Notes: generated by a model from the letters alone, not told the origin. 41,124 nt of DNA from Lachnospiraceae bacterium C10 (GCA_900100095.1 FMTN01000027.1:1-41124), one strand, 5' to 3'. Positions 25,789-34,527 are shown, numbered from the stretch's first letter. Translations and numbers: made by a program.

Positions 25789-26634
25789 CTAGCCCTTAAC
25801 TGCACCGTTGGTTATACCGGAATAAATCTGTTTCTGGAACAACAGGAATACGATCAGTGCCGGAATGAAGGAAATAATAACGCCGGCACAGATGAGATTG
25901 TACTTGCTTCCCATTGGTCCAACGAAGGTATAGAGGGATGTTGCAATGGTATGCAAATCGTTATCCATCAGATAAAGGTTGGCACAGTAATATTCGTTGT
26001 ATACGCCTACGCCCTTTAAAATGCAGGCTGTTACAATGGCCGGTTTCAGTAGCGGAAGAATAATCTTCCAGTATATTTTCCAGTAGCTAGCTCCATCGAT
26101 GATGGCACTTTCATCCAGTGAGGTTGGAATATTTTCCAGAAACTGGATGAAAATGTAGATGGAAATAACATCCGTGCCACACATCATGATGATGTAACCA
26201 TAAAGATGGTTAACTAGCTGAAGGGAGGACATAATATTATATACGGTAACCTGCATTGCAACTGCCGGAAGCAGGGATGCAAACAGGTATAGATTTCGAA
26301 CGAATGTATTGCCGACAAACTTGAATCTTGTCAAAACGAAGGCCAACTGTGTTCCCACAATAACGGATACAATCAGTACCACAACCATGACGATGATGGA
26401 ATTCAAGAAAGCTCTTCCCATGTTCGCCTGTTGAAATGCCTTCACAAAGTTGTCAAAGTTCAAAAAGCTCTTAGGCAATGTCATAACAGATGTATTCTGA
26501 TACTCTGCATCTGTCTTAAATGCTGTGATAACACAGGATACGATTGGAATGACGGCCCAGAATCCAAAGAAGACCAGGGAAAAATATTTCACGCATGTCC
26601 AGAGAATGTCTCCTACTTTCATACTTCTTTTCAT
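25789..26634 (-). CDS. Carbohydrate ABC transporter permease (MalG/UgpE type), manno-oligosaccharide importer
   Basis: 281 residues with six membrane segments. The EAA loop, ESAIIDGASYWKIYWKIILP, for ATPase contact lies near 175-195. It pairs with the upstream permease, whose stop is 1 base away, and with the lipoprotein at the operon head. No ATPase gene of this importer is in the window; such CUT1 systems in Firmicutes often share an MsmK-type ATPase (inference). Confidence 0.9.
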   Translation of the reverse strand: MKRSMKVGDILWTCVKYFSLVFFGFWAVIPIVSCVITAFKTDAEYQNTSVMTLPKSFLNFDNFVKAFQQANMGRAFLNSIIVMVVVLIVSVIVGTQLAFVLTRFKFVGNTFVRNLYLFASLLPAVAMQVTVYNIMSSLQLVNHLYGYIIMMCGTDVISIYIFIQFLENIPTSLDESAIIDGASYWKIYWKIILPLLKPAIVTACILKGVGVYNEYYCANLYLMDNDLHTIATSLYTFVGPMGSKYNLICAGVIISFIPALIVFLLFQKQIYSGITNGAVKG

Positions 26635-26635
26635 C

Positions 26636-27661
26636 TTAAACCTCCTTTCCCTGTGCTCTTGCAGCCTTTACTTTTGCCTTTTCCATCTTTCTTCTTTCCT
26701 TCTTTGCTGCATAGGACTCATCTTCACTGTCTGCATTACGGAAGATATATTTGAAGAACAGCTTCTGAAGGATGGTACATGCAAAGATGATCAGCAACAG
26801 TACCACTGCCATTGCGGATGCCAGGCCAACCTTCTGGTTGGTATGTGCAATCTTGTTCATAATTACAAAGTAAGTTCCTGTTCCATTGGCACCATTGGTG
26901 ATAACGTATGGCTGCTCGAAGGCAGAGAGTGATCCGGTAATGGAAAGAATCACATTCAATGTCACAATGGTCTTAATGGATGGAAGGATGATATAACGAA
27001 AAATCTGGAATTTATTGGCTCCGTCCAATTCCGCAGCCTCATACATTCCTGCATCAACGGACATGATTGCTCCCACAAAGAGCACCATGGCCTGTCCTAA
27101 GTATCTCCATACGGATGTTCCAACCAGCGCCCAGTTGTTTACCGCCTGATCCTTCAGCCAGTACGGAAGGTTATCCACCTGGAACCCGCACCAGGAAAGA
27201 ACGGTATCAAATACAAAGCCTCTGGTATAGAAAAATTTAAAAATAAAGCCGATTGCTATTCCACTGATCAGATATGGGAAAAACATCAATCCTTTAAAGA
27301 GATTTTCACCTTTTACCTTGAAGCTTAAGATGGTTGCCAAATACAGTGCAAGAAACAGCTGGATGATTGCTCCCACCATGTAGTAAATGGAGAGCTTCAA
27401 TGCTCCGAAACAATCCGATCTGCGAAATACATCCAGATAATTCTGCCATCCCACAAAGATACGACGATCGACCGGTGTCGTATATTTCATTTTGTAAAAA
27501 GAAAACTTCACCATTTCAGCAAAAGGGAAATAGGTAAAGATTAAAAGCAAGGAAAGGGGGATGATCATAAAACCTGCAATCGTAAAGAACTGTTGTCCCT
27601 TCCTTGACTTTGCCCAGGCGACCAAGCCTTTCTTTTCTTCTGTCTGTCTTTTCTCGCCCAT
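26636..27661 (-). CDS. Carbohydrate ABC transporter permease (MalF/UgpA type), manno-oligosaccharide importer
   Basis: 341 residues with six membrane segments and charged tails at both ends (N-terminal MGEKRQTEEKKG, C-terminal Lys-rich). The EAA loop is EAAELDGANKFQIFRYIILP. The open frame reaches back to 27727, but AAGGAGG lies 5 bases before the ATG at 27661, so that start is chosen. It forms the channel with the 281-residue permease downstream. Confidence 0.9.
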   Translation of the reverse strand: MGEKRQTEEKKGLVAWAKSRKGQQFFTIAGFMIIPLSLLLIFTYFPFAEMVKFSFYKMKYTTPVDRRIFVGWQNYLDVFRRSDCFGALKLSIYYMVGAIIQLFLALYLATILSFKVKGENLFKGLMFFPYLISGIAIGFIFKFFYTRGFVFDTVLSWCGFQVDNLPYWLKDQAVNNWALVGTSVWRYLGQAMVLFVGAIMSVDAGMYEAAELDGANKFQIFRYIILPSIKTIVTLNVILSITGSLSAFEQPYVITNGANGTGTYFVIMNKIAHTNQKVGLASAMAVVLLLIIFACTILQKLFFKYIFRNADSEDESYAAKKERRKMEKAKVKAARAQGKEV

Positions 27662-27678
27662 GTTATCCTCCTTGGACA

Positions 27679-27709
27679 CCTCCAAAGGCGGCGACTGCCG
27701 CCCCGGAGG
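27679..27709 (-). other. GC-rich hairpin between binding-protein and permease genes
   Basis: GGCGGC-AGTC-GCCGCC with outer CCTCC/GGAGG on the minus strand, then only TTT. It lies in the 68-base gap after the binding-protein gene. It may protect the upstream message or partly terminate, so that more binding protein than permease is made. Confidence 0.5.
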
Positions 27710-27729
27710 AAATCCCATATCTCTCAACG

Positions 27730-29115
27730 TTATTTAACGTCAACACCTTCTGCTTCCTGTGCTTTTGTCCAAGCCTCATTCCATTCCTTCATAATGTCAT
27801 CGAAGCTCTTATCGCCATTTGCACCATGCTCTACAATTGCCTGAATCTTATCGTTACCGCCGGCATTGATTGCAAGCTCAGACTCAGAATTTAAGCTGTT
27901 CAAAAGATCCTCTTCTCCTTCAACTGCCGGATCATCCTGCAGCAGCTCAACGCCTGAGAAATCAAGCTTTGTATCTGTTGTGGATGCGTCTACCGGAAGT
28001 CCGTCCTCGTTGTAGGAGAAGCCGGATTTTTCTGTCATCCACTTAACAAATACCATGGCAGCAGCCTTCTCATCATCGGTTGCATTTACATTGATTCCGT
28101 AGCTGTAGTCAGCTCCGCATAATGCGTACTGCTTTCCTGATACTGTGATTGGGAACGGCATGTAACCGATATCCTCTGCATGCTCACCGGCTGCTTCCAT
28201 CTGTGGGTAAGCCCAGGAACCAAGTGCCATACATCCGATTTCACCATTGTTAAGCTTTGTCTTGCTGCCTTCCCAGTCGGTTGTGGTGTAATCATCTTCA
28301 ATCAGCTTCTCAGCAGCTGCATCGTAAAGAATCTTATATACATTGTATGGATGTGCTCCATCACCGTAATCCTTAAACGGATCCTTGGTATGTAACAGTT
28401 CCTGGTTCATATACTTGGTATCACCGGTTGAATTGATTCCCATGTAGGCATCCCAAGCACCCATGGTCCAGCCTGCTGCATAGTTGGTGTAAAGTGGGAT
28501 TGCCTTGGTCTTCTCCTTGATTGCTTTAAGAGCTGCAAGGAACTCTTCCGGTGTCTTTGGAACTTCCTTGATGCCTGCCTCTTCGAAAACCTTCTTGTTA
28601 TATACAATACCCTGTGTTGTAGCTGTTGAAGGTACTCCGTACACTTCCTTGTCGTACATCCAGGTGTTTGCATAATTGATTTCCTTCTGCATGGTATCGA
28701 TATCACCATAACTTACAAAGTAAGTAGAAAGATCGGATTTATCAATTGCCGGAATCATCATGATGGTCTCATAATCGCCGGACTGAAGATGTGTTAATGC
28801 ATCATCTGCATAGTTTGTATCTGTTGTGATATCCACCTTGATATTTGGATACTCCTTATTAAACTCTTCCAGATACTGCTTCCAGTTTTTTCCGCCATAC
28901 TCATCGCTGTCCATATCTGTTCTGTGGTTGAACATTGTGATGTTGGCCTTTAAGTCTGTATAATCCTTTCCAAGCTCAATGTTGGCATAGCTTAATTCCT
29001 TACCATCGGAACTGCTTCCTGCTTTGCCGTTCTTGCCGGAAGATGATCCGCAAGCGGTAACCCCCAATACCATAACCGTTGCCAAAGCAACTGCAAGAAA
29101 GCTTTTTCTCTTCAT
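27730..29115 (-). CDS. Manno-oligosaccharide-binding lipoprotein, ABC family 1 (MnBP-like)
   Basis: 461 residues. A Lys-Arg start, hydrophobic core and lipobox GVTACGSSS (Cys near 22) make it a lipoprotein. A Ser/Gly/Lys linker leads to a CUT1-type solute-binding fold: ITMFNHRTDMD, YPNIKVDITTDTNY, VYGVPSTATTQGIVYNKKVF, MALGSWAYPQ, ALCGADYSYGINV. It captures manno-oligosaccharides outside the membrane for the two permeases. First gene of the main mannan operon, with AAGGAGG 10 bases upstream. Ligand assignment comes from context; sequence alone says carbohydrate. Confidence 0.88.
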   Translation of the reverse strand: MKRKSFLAVALATVMVLGVTACGSSSGKNGKAGSSSDGKELSYANIELGKDYTDLKANITMFNHRTDMDSDEYGGKNWKQYLEEFNKEYPNIKVDITTDTNYADDALTHLQSGDYETIMMIPAIDKSDLSTYFVSYGDIDTMQKEINYANTWMYDKEVYGVPSTATTQGIVYNKKVFEEAGIKEVPKTPEEFLAALKAIKEKTKAIPLYTNYAAGWTMGAWDAYMGINSTGDTKYMNQELLHTKDPFKDYGDGAHPYNVYKILYDAAAEKLIEDDYTTTDWEGSKTKLNNGEIGCMALGSWAYPQMEAAGEHAEDIGYMPFPITVSGKQYALCGADYSYGINVNATDDEKAAAMVFVKWMTEKSGFSYNEDGLPVDASTTDTKLDFSGVELLQDDPAVEGEEDLLNSLNSESELAINAGGNDKIQAIVEHGANGDKSFDDIMKEWNEAWTKAQEAEGVDVK

Positions 29116-29194
29116 ACTGTCATTTCCTCCTTATTTTCACCTTACTGTACACTCTCCGGGGACTGCTAAATGTTCGACGCGTCTTACTTTCCTT

Positions 29195-29202
29195 TTAGCT
29201 TA
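29195..29202. promoter_or_regulatory. TTAGCTTA, possible LacI half-site at the transporter transcription start
   Basis: One mismatch from TTAGCTAA. It lies just downstream of the -10 box, where a bound repressor would block initiation. Confidence 0.35.
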
Positions 29203-29207
29203 TGCAA

Positions 29208-29236
29208 AGTATAATTGTTAGTTATCTGATTAACAA
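29208..29236 (-). promoter_or_regulatory. Promoter of the mannan transporter / phosphorylase operon
   Basis: TTGTTA (29231-29236) and TATACT (29208-29213) on the minus strand with exactly 17 bases between them, about 93 bases upstream of the binding-protein ATG. Confidence 0.75.
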
Positions 29237-29241
29237 GAAAA

Positions 29242-29256
29242 TTAGCCATTTAGCCA
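29242..29256. promoter_or_regulatory. Tandem TTAGCCA operator boxes of the transporter operon
   Basis: TTAGCCA occurs at 29242-29248 and 29250-29256, an 8-base direct repeat. The first begins 6 bases beyond the end of the -35. The mannanase promoter has the same box at the same distance. Confidence 0.55.
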
Positions 29257-29297
29257 CGACTTGCACAAATATCTGTCTGGTTTTTTGTTCGATTTGC

Positions 29298-29328
29298 AAA
29301 AAAACGGAGCCGAAAACACTTCGACTCC
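29298..29328 (-). terminator. Terminator of the lacI-family gene
   Basis: GGAGTCGAA/TTCGGCTCC (9 bp, one wobble) followed by GTTTTTTT on the minus strand, 10 bases past the regulator stop. Confidence 0.88.
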
Positions 29329-29337
29329 ACCTTCCAC

Positions 29338-30360
29338 CTACACTCTGATATCACGGACAGTTTCCCGCCGGATCAAATGTCCCACGACAATCACGGTCCC
29401 TTTCCGGTAATATTCACGATTAATCTTATGAATCAGGTTATGGACCGCCTTCCTCGCCATTTCCTTGGTGTCGACCTCGTACGTGGTAAAACGCAGATCG
29501 GTGAGATACGGGTAGGAAAGATTGTCATAGCCGGCAATGGAAATATCCTCCGGACAGCTGTATCCAAGATCACTAAGTTTCCGCTCAAGGTAGCTTGCCG
29601 CCAGATCGCAGTTGCAGACAAAGGCTGTTGGCATCTCCTTCGGAATGTTAAAATACTTCGACACATCCATCATTCCTGTTTCCTTATCCCTGTCCGGAAT
29701 CACCCATTCATCCCTGACCTCTTCCCCGTGTTCCATCATGGATTTCAAAAATCCAAGGTAACGGTCGGTAATCGATCCGGTTGTAAGGACAGTTCCCACA
29801 TAGGCAATCTTCCTGTGTCCCATTTCAAAAAGATAGTTGGTCAGCTGATACGCTCCATAGTAACTGTCGGAAATCACGCAGTCACGCTGATTGCTCGAAT
29901 GTGCAAAATCCACGTAGATATAGGGAATATCGCTCTTCTCATCCATGTAATCCAGATACTTCTCATCCAGACATCCAAGGACAAGGTATCCGTCCACCTT
30001 CTCCTGTGACAGAAGCTTCGGAAGAACCAGATCCCGCTCCATCTCCGGCGAAATAACTTCCATTGTGGCAAAGCACTCCTTCTTCACCGCTTCGTTGGAC
30101 ATGAGCATCTGCAGATTCCCGTAGAAGGAATTCAGCTGGTCAAAGAACCGGCTTGCCATCAAAATTCCGAGATTATAACTGACATTACACCGCTGCGAAC
30201 GATCCGTCTTGGCCTTATATCCCATCTTCTTGGCGATTCTTATAATTTCTTCCCGCTTCTGTTCCGACACGCCCTTCTGTCCCGATAAAGCCTTCGATAC
30301 CGTCACCGTGCTGACATTTGCCTTCTCGGCAATGTCTTTCATGCGAACAACATTAGCCAT
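29338..30360 (-). CDS. LacI-family transcriptional regulator of the mannan locus
   Basis: 340 residues. The N-terminal helix-turn-helix MKDIAEKANVSTVTVSKALS and hinge region are classical LacI. The rest is a PBP type I ligand-binding domain (GYLVLGCLDE, RKIAYVGTV, ISIAGYDNLSYP, MARKAVHNLI). ATG 30360 has AGGAG 5 bases upstream; an in-frame GTG at 30375 is less likely. The gene sits between the mannanase/CE2 operon and the transporter operon and has its own promoter, a TTAGCTAA site over its -10 and another in its leader, suggesting autoregulation. Control of both operons through TTAGC(C/T)A boxes is inference. Confidence 0.93.
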   Translation of the reverse strand: MANVVRMKDIAEKANVSTVTVSKALSGQKGVSEQKREEIIRIAKKMGYKAKTDRSQRCNVSYNLGILMASRFFDQLNSFYGNLQMLMSNEAVKKECFATMEVISPEMERDLVLPKLLSQEKVDGYLVLGCLDEKYLDYMDEKSDIPYIYVDFAHSSNQRDCVISDSYYGAYQLTNYLFEMGHRKIAYVGTVLTTGSITDRYLGFLKSMMEHGEEVRDEWVIPDRDKETGMMDVSKYFNIPKEMPTAFVCNCDLAASYLERKLSDLGYSCPEDISIAGYDNLSYPYLTDLRFTTYEVDTKEMARKAVHNLIHKINREYYRKGTVIVVGHLIRRETVRDIRV

Positions 30361-30393
30361 ACTTTCTCCTAACACTATCCGACCCGGGGTCGT

Positions 30394-30401
30394 TTAGCTA
30401 A
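30394..30401. promoter_or_regulatory. TTAGCTAA palindrome in the lacI leader
   Basis: A perfect 8-base palindrome, 35 bases from an identical one at 30429. The pair could bind a repressor and loop the lacI promoter. Confidence 0.45.
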
Positions 30402-30451
30402 TAAAACGAGGTTTACAATTAACTGATTTTAGCTAATTATAAACCTCGTTT
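30399..30451 (-). terminator. Terminator of the mannanase / CE2 operon
   Basis: AAACGAGGTTTA and its exact complement (12 bp), with an inner AATTA/TAATT, are followed by TTTTATT on the minus strand. The left half also contains the -10 of the lacI promoter. Confidence 0.7.
30429..30436. promoter_or_regulatory. TTAGCTAA palindrome overlapping the lacI -10
   Basis: It overlaps the downstream edge of TATAAT by one base and covers the expected start region, a typical site for autorepression. Confidence 0.5.
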
Positions 30452-30464
30452 ATTTCATTTACAA
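30436..30464 (-). promoter_or_regulatory. Promoter of the lacI-family gene
   Basis: TTGTAA (30459-30464) and a perfect TATAAT (30436-30441) on the minus strand with 17 bases between. The -35 overlaps the stop codon of the CE2 gene. Confidence 0.7.
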
Positions 30465-31535
30465 GATGGTTTTTAATTCCTCTATAATCTTTTTCGCTGC
30501 CTTGTCATGGGATGGTTTACCCGGATGGAGCCGGCTTCCCAGCTCGCCCTCCTCCGTGTTCTCCAATTCAATCACATGGTAACGGGAACTGTCTTCTTCC
30601 CCTGTCAGTCGCTCGACTGCCTGTCTGATCTGCGGCATCAAAGGATCTCCAATCATGCCGTAGCACCAGAAGACATTGGCCTTCGGATGCATCTGTCCAA
30701 GCTTTTTCGTAAAGCTGTATACTCTTTCCTCAAATGCATTCCGCAGCCCCTCTCCCTGCTCCGGCAGAAGGTTGGAGTCATTGGTTCCAAGATTGATCAG
30801 GATGACATCGGGATGACGCCGGATTCCATATGTTCCTTCCCACTCTCCGACATAATCCTGCCAGGTGGCATCCGCTCCATGTTCCTTGTCTTCGCTTCCG
30901 CCGAGAACACCTGCCAGCTTGTCATAATAGAGAGGCACTGCATGATCCCTCGCCCCGTCATAGGCCTGGTACGCTCCCCAGCCGCTCTGAGAAAGGACGC
31001 TAAGATCTGCCTGCAACGCCTTTGCCACCTGATATTCATAGGTGTCTGTGGCAGAAAAGCAATGGGATACCCAGTCCATCAGATCATGATCTCCGCACAA
31101 TCCCTCGCCGGAGGTGATACTGTCTCCGAGGACTTCGATCAGAGGTCTGTTATCCTTTTCTTCTTTGACCGCTTCAAAGGTTCCGTCTGTCTCGACCTGC
31201 AACAGGTCGATCCGGCTCACCTCATCCTCCGGCATCGCCTGGGTGTCTCGCAGAATCCGGACATGCTTTGTCAGACTTCCATCCATTCCCCGGAAAATAC
31301 AAACCTTCTGCTCCCCGGGATCCAGCATTCTTCTCTGAATCAGCGAGCCGTCAATCTCGATGTCCAGCCACAGATCGTAGATACGATAACTTGCCCTGAC
31401 TTCAAGATACAACTCGGATGCCTTGACATCGAACTCAATTCCGGATGCTGTCCAGAAACAGCTGATGCCCTCTTCTGTTATTCCGCAACGCCCTAATACC
31501 TTAACTCCCTTTATCTCACGAACCTTCTGCTTCAC
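30459..31535 (-). CDS. CE2-family carbohydrate acetyl-esterase
   Basis: 358 residues. A beta-sandwich (about 10-120) precedes an SGNH/GDSL hydrolase domain: EVLGDSITSGEG with the catalytic Ser near 139, SQSGWGAYQ, INLGTNDSN with the block III Asn near 252, and SRLHPGKPSH with the catalytic His near 337. Jelly-roll then SGNH is the CE2 order. In the Roseburia mannan pathway the CE2 esterase removes 3-, 4- and 6-O-acetyl groups and works with the 2-O-specific CE17. No signal peptide is present, so it acts on imported oligosaccharides. GTG start at 31535 with AGGAAGG 5 bases upstream, 12 bases after the mannanase stop. Confidence 0.85.
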   Translation of the reverse strand: MKQKVREIKGVKVLGRCGITEEGISCFWTASGIEFDVKASELYLEVRASYRIYDLWLDIEIDGSLIQRRMLDPGEQKVCIFRGMDGSLTKHVRILRDTQAMPEDEVSRIDLLQVETDGTFEAVKEEKDNRPLIEVLGDSITSGEGLCGDHDLMDWVSHCFSATDTYEYQVAKALQADLSVLSQSGWGAYQAYDGARDHAVPLYYDKLAGVLGGSEDKEHGADATWQDYVGEWEGTYGIRRHPDVILINLGTNDSNLLPEQGEGLRNAFEERVYSFTKKLGQMHPKANVFWCYGMIGDPLMPQIRQAVERLTGEEDSSRYHVIELENTEEGELGSRLHPGKPSHDKAAKKIIEELKTIL

Positions 31536-31547
31536 GTGTGCCTTCCT

Positions 31548-34391
31548 TTACTCTGTAATACTTACCTCTGTCTCCTGTGTGGTAACTGCACGGATATTAT
31601 CATAGCATAATACCCCACGGACTCTTTCGTTTTCTACTGCATCCGATCCTTTGATTGCATTGACCCAAAGTCCCAGGGATGTCACCTGGCGACTGTCTTC
31701 CACCAGTCCTCCCTTCGGATGTCCGCTCTCATCTCTCTTGCAGAACTCTGCAAAAGGAATCACCACATGAATCTTCTTTCCGCCCTTAGAGCGATATGCT
31801 TCATAGTCATTCAGATATGCCTCATAAACATTGCCGTTGGCTGTAATCTGAATAACCGTCTTCTGATTCTTTCCATCCGGTATCATATCAAAACCAAGTG
31901 CGTTCTGTCCGGACCAGTCACTTTCCTTATTGATGGTGGTTCCGGCCCAGCCGGTATCCTTCTCATCATAGGCGAAATTCAGATAATATCCCTGTCCGTC
32001 CTCCTCTTTTTTCTGCAGAGACAGTTTCAGGGAACAGTCTGTATCCTTATTCACCGTCCATACGGAGGTCAGTCTGGAATCCGCTCCATAGTACTGTTCA
32101 AAATCATCCACAAGTGTCGGATCCTCCACCGGCTTTTCCTGATTGAAGATGACTTCCAGCTCCTGCTGCTTCTTTTTATTGATCTTAAGCGTCACCTTAC
32201 CGATCCCCTCTCCAAGAGAAAGAAGATCCTTCTTTGTAAGATTTGCTTCATAGTGATCCCCCTTCTTTTTAAGGGAAAGTGTCACCTTCTTTTTATCTTT
32301 GGATAATTCTACTACTACAAGGTCTTTGCCTGCTGCCCCTGACACATTGGCTCTTATGGTTACCGGCTTTGTGACCCTTGTGTTGGCAATCGGTGTGCAC
32401 AGATAGCCAACCGCTCCGCTTACAGCTCTCTTCGCCTTATCCTTTGAGACAGAGAGTGCCGCTATCGCCTGCCTCTGATCGGAGGCAAACAGACTTCTCG
32501 GATCGTTGTAGAAGTTAAGGAAATCGTCCAGGAATTCATGTCCCACCAGTCGGTTGTCCTTCTTCACCTCATCCACATACGGGCTGTAGTATCCGTCATT
32601 TTTTGAGAAATTCGCCCACAGAAGGAAGTAACTTGCCGAAGTCTTGGATGCGATCTGCATCACCTTTCGGTACCAGTCTTTGGAAGGATTTCCCTGCTTC
32701 AAAAGTGCCGTCTGATGGTCGCCAGGCTGTGTTTCATTTGCCACACCGGTCTCTGTAAAAGCAAAGAGTTTCTTGTGCTTCTTCGCAAAAGAATCCACCA
32801 GCTGCGCCTGCTTCTGATAACTGTCCAGCCACTCCTTATCGTGGGTTCTGTCATACATATCATATCCCACCATATCCACGTAGGCATCTCCCGGATAACG
32901 CTCCTCGAATTCCGCAATGCTCGCCGGCTCACTTCCCGGACTGTAGACGTAGATCAGGTTATGAATTCCCTTGGTGTCTCTAAGGTAGGTCACCGTATAA
33001 CGGTAGATATTCTTATAGGTCTCCTCATCGCAGAAGGCAGCCCCCCACCAGAACCAGCTTCCGGTATTCTCATGGAACGGGCGGAACAGGATGCTTCCGT
33101 CCACCTGTTTTGCATAATCTGCAATCATATCCAGGTATGCTGTATATTGCTTGTTGCAGCTGCCTCCCGGAAGAATGTTGTTCGCCGGATCCTTTGTGGT
33201 GGATCCAACCGTATAGCCGTTAAAAATATATTTGGTGTAGGACTTGTCCCCCTTCTTATACTTCGGGTTCTTCTTCACCTGTGCAAAGTTCGGCATATGG
33301 GCGGAAAGGGTTACAATTGAACCGTTTTTGATTGCTTCGTTCGTGATTTTCGCTGCCGCTTTAACGTTCCCTGCCCCGTTTTCCTTGATCTTATCCTTAT
33401 GGGTCTTATTGTAACGGGCAGCCGAATACTCATCTCCCACCAGAGACAGCCCATCGATTCCGAAGACTCCGGCATAGGAACCTGTCACATCCTTGGTATC
33501 GGAGCTTGACAACGCAGAGGAACCTGCCTTGTCAAAGTAATCATTCTGATGACCATAGATTACATCCTCAGATTCGCCTACACTGCGAAGGTAGGCATAG
33601 GTGTTTCTTGTTGCCTGATCGGCCTTCTCATCCACCAGACGCATCTGCTTCTGGTAGGAGATCTCCTTCTTCTTTCCGTCCTTTGTCTGAAAATTGATCT
33701 TTTTCTGATTCGCACTGATTTTCTGTGTTGATGCCTTTTTTCTTACAACCGTAGATGTCACAGTCACTTCCTTTTCAACTTTCTGTCCAATCGTAAGATT
33801 GTCCAGCCAGATTGCTCCCTTGTAATCGGTATTCTGTCCCACCAGCTGAATAGCGAACTTTTTCACCTTTCCACTCTCTGTCCCAAGGCTGTCAAAGGTG
33901 AAGGATACCGTCGTCTTCTTCCGTCCGTCTCCAAGATCCACCGCCTGCGTCATATCCGCAAGTCCGAAGGCCCCCAGACCCTCATCCGTGTACAGCTTGA
34001 CACCGATGGCTCCTGTTGTCATATTCTTCTCATCATAGATCAGATCCACTCTCGCCTGATTGGAACCGGTCAGGTTCATTCCGTCCTTGTTTTCATATAC
34101 TGCCGTCGTCTGGGACCAGCCACTGGAAGAATTTTTGGAAAAATCGACGTTCATCCGGAGTTCTCCGTTTTCCGCCTCGATTGTTGTGGTCTTACCACTG
34201 TCATAGTCCCACTCCCAACCGGCACCATAGTACCAGCCGTCGATTCCCTTGTTGAAATCAAAGGACTTGCATACCCTCTCGTCGTTCTTTTGCACCTTTG
34301 CAAAAGCCGGACAACCGTTTCCTGTTGCAGATAACCCCATGGTCACTGCCATTGCAGTAGCCATAACCTGCATCATCTTTCTTCTTTTCAT
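31548..34391 (-). CDS. Secreted endo-beta-1,4-mannanase, CBM27-GH26-CBM23
   Basis: 947 residues. A signal peptide (about 1-32) is followed by a CBM27-like beta-sandwich (about 40-205; FDFNKGIDGWYYGAGW, IWLDNLTIG) and a Lys-rich linker. The GH26 domain (about 245-640) has IYGHQNDYF, RPFHENTGSWFWWG with the acid/base Glu near 441, and FAFTETGV with the nucleophile Glu near 547. An Ig-like linker and a CBM23-like module (about 775-940; LVDDFEQYYG, NALGFDMIP, VTSLGLWVNAI) end it. The same order is known in the Roseburia intestinalis mannanase. No LPXTG motif or SLH domain is seen, so surface retention would depend on its CBMs. First gene of a two-gene operon with CE2. Confidence 0.93.
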   Translation of the reverse strand: MKRRKMMQVMATAMAVTMGLSATGNGCPAFAKVQKNDERVCKSFDFNKGIDGWYYGAGWEWDYDSGKTTTIEAENGELRMNVDFSKNSSSGWSQTTAVYENKDGMNLTGSNQARVDLIYDEKNMTTGAIGVKLYTDEGLGAFGLADMTQAVDLGDGRKKTTVSFTFDSLGTESGKVKKFAIQLVGQNTDYKGAIWLDNLTIGQKVEKEVTVTSTVVRKKASTQKISANQKKINFQTKDGKKKEISYQKQMRLVDEKADQATRNTYAYLRSVGESEDVIYGHQNDYFDKAGSSALSSSDTKDVTGSYAGVFGIDGLSLVGDEYSAARYNKTHKDKIKENGAGNVKAAAKITNEAIKNGSIVTLSAHMPNFAQVKKNPKYKKGDKSYTKYIFNGYTVGSTTKDPANNILPGGSCNKQYTAYLDMIADYAKQVDGSILFRPFHENTGSWFWWGAAFCDEETYKNIYRYTVTYLRDTKGIHNLIYVYSPGSEPASIAEFEERYPGDAYVDMVGYDMYDRTHDKEWLDSYQKQAQLVDSFAKKHKKLFAFTETGVANETQPGDHQTALLKQGNPSKDWYRKVMQIASKTSASYFLLWANFSKNDGYYSPYVDEVKKDNRLVGHEFLDDFLNFYNDPRSLFASDQRQAIAALSVSKDKAKRAVSGAVGYLCTPIANTRVTKPVTIRANVSGAAGKDLVVVELSKDKKKVTLSLKKKGDHYEANLTKKDLLSLGEGIGKVTLKINKKKQQELEVIFNQEKPVEDPTLVDDFEQYYGADSRLTSVWTVNKDTDCSLKLSLQKKEEDGQGYYLNFAYDEKDTGWAGTTINKESDWSGQNALGFDMIPDGKNQKTVIQITANGNVYEAYLNDYEAYRSKGGKKIHVVIPFAEFCKRDESGHPKGGLVEDSRQVTSLGLWVNAIKGSDAVENERVRGVLCYDNIRAVTTQETEVSITE

Positions 34392-34431
34392 TTTTCCCCT
34401 TTCTTGAAAAGACGTGTTTTGTTACGTTGCT

Positions 34432-34460
34432 ACTGTATGCTTTTCACGGAGGCAGTTCAA
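34432..34460 (-). promoter_or_regulatory. Promoter of the mannanase / CE2 operon
   Basis: TTGAAC (34455-34460) and TACAGT (34432-34437) on the minus strand with 17 bases between, about 40 bases upstream of the mannanase ATG. Confidence 0.6.
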
Positions 34461-34465
34461 TTCAG

Positions 34466-34472
34466 TTAGCCA
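34466..34472. promoter_or_regulatory. TTAGCCA box upstream of the mannanase promoter
   Basis: It begins 6 bases past the end of the -35, the same position as the TTAGCCA box of the transporter operon. Confidence 0.5.
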
Positions 34473-34527
34473 ATTAATCGGCCAGGCAAACTCTGCGCCT
34501 AGAGGAAGATTCTCTTAAATGGAACAA

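Noticed and set aside
30507-31496. Long plus-strand open frame opposite the CE2 esterase
   Set aside because: It mirrors the codon pattern of a well-supported minus-strand gene and has no recognisable protein features.
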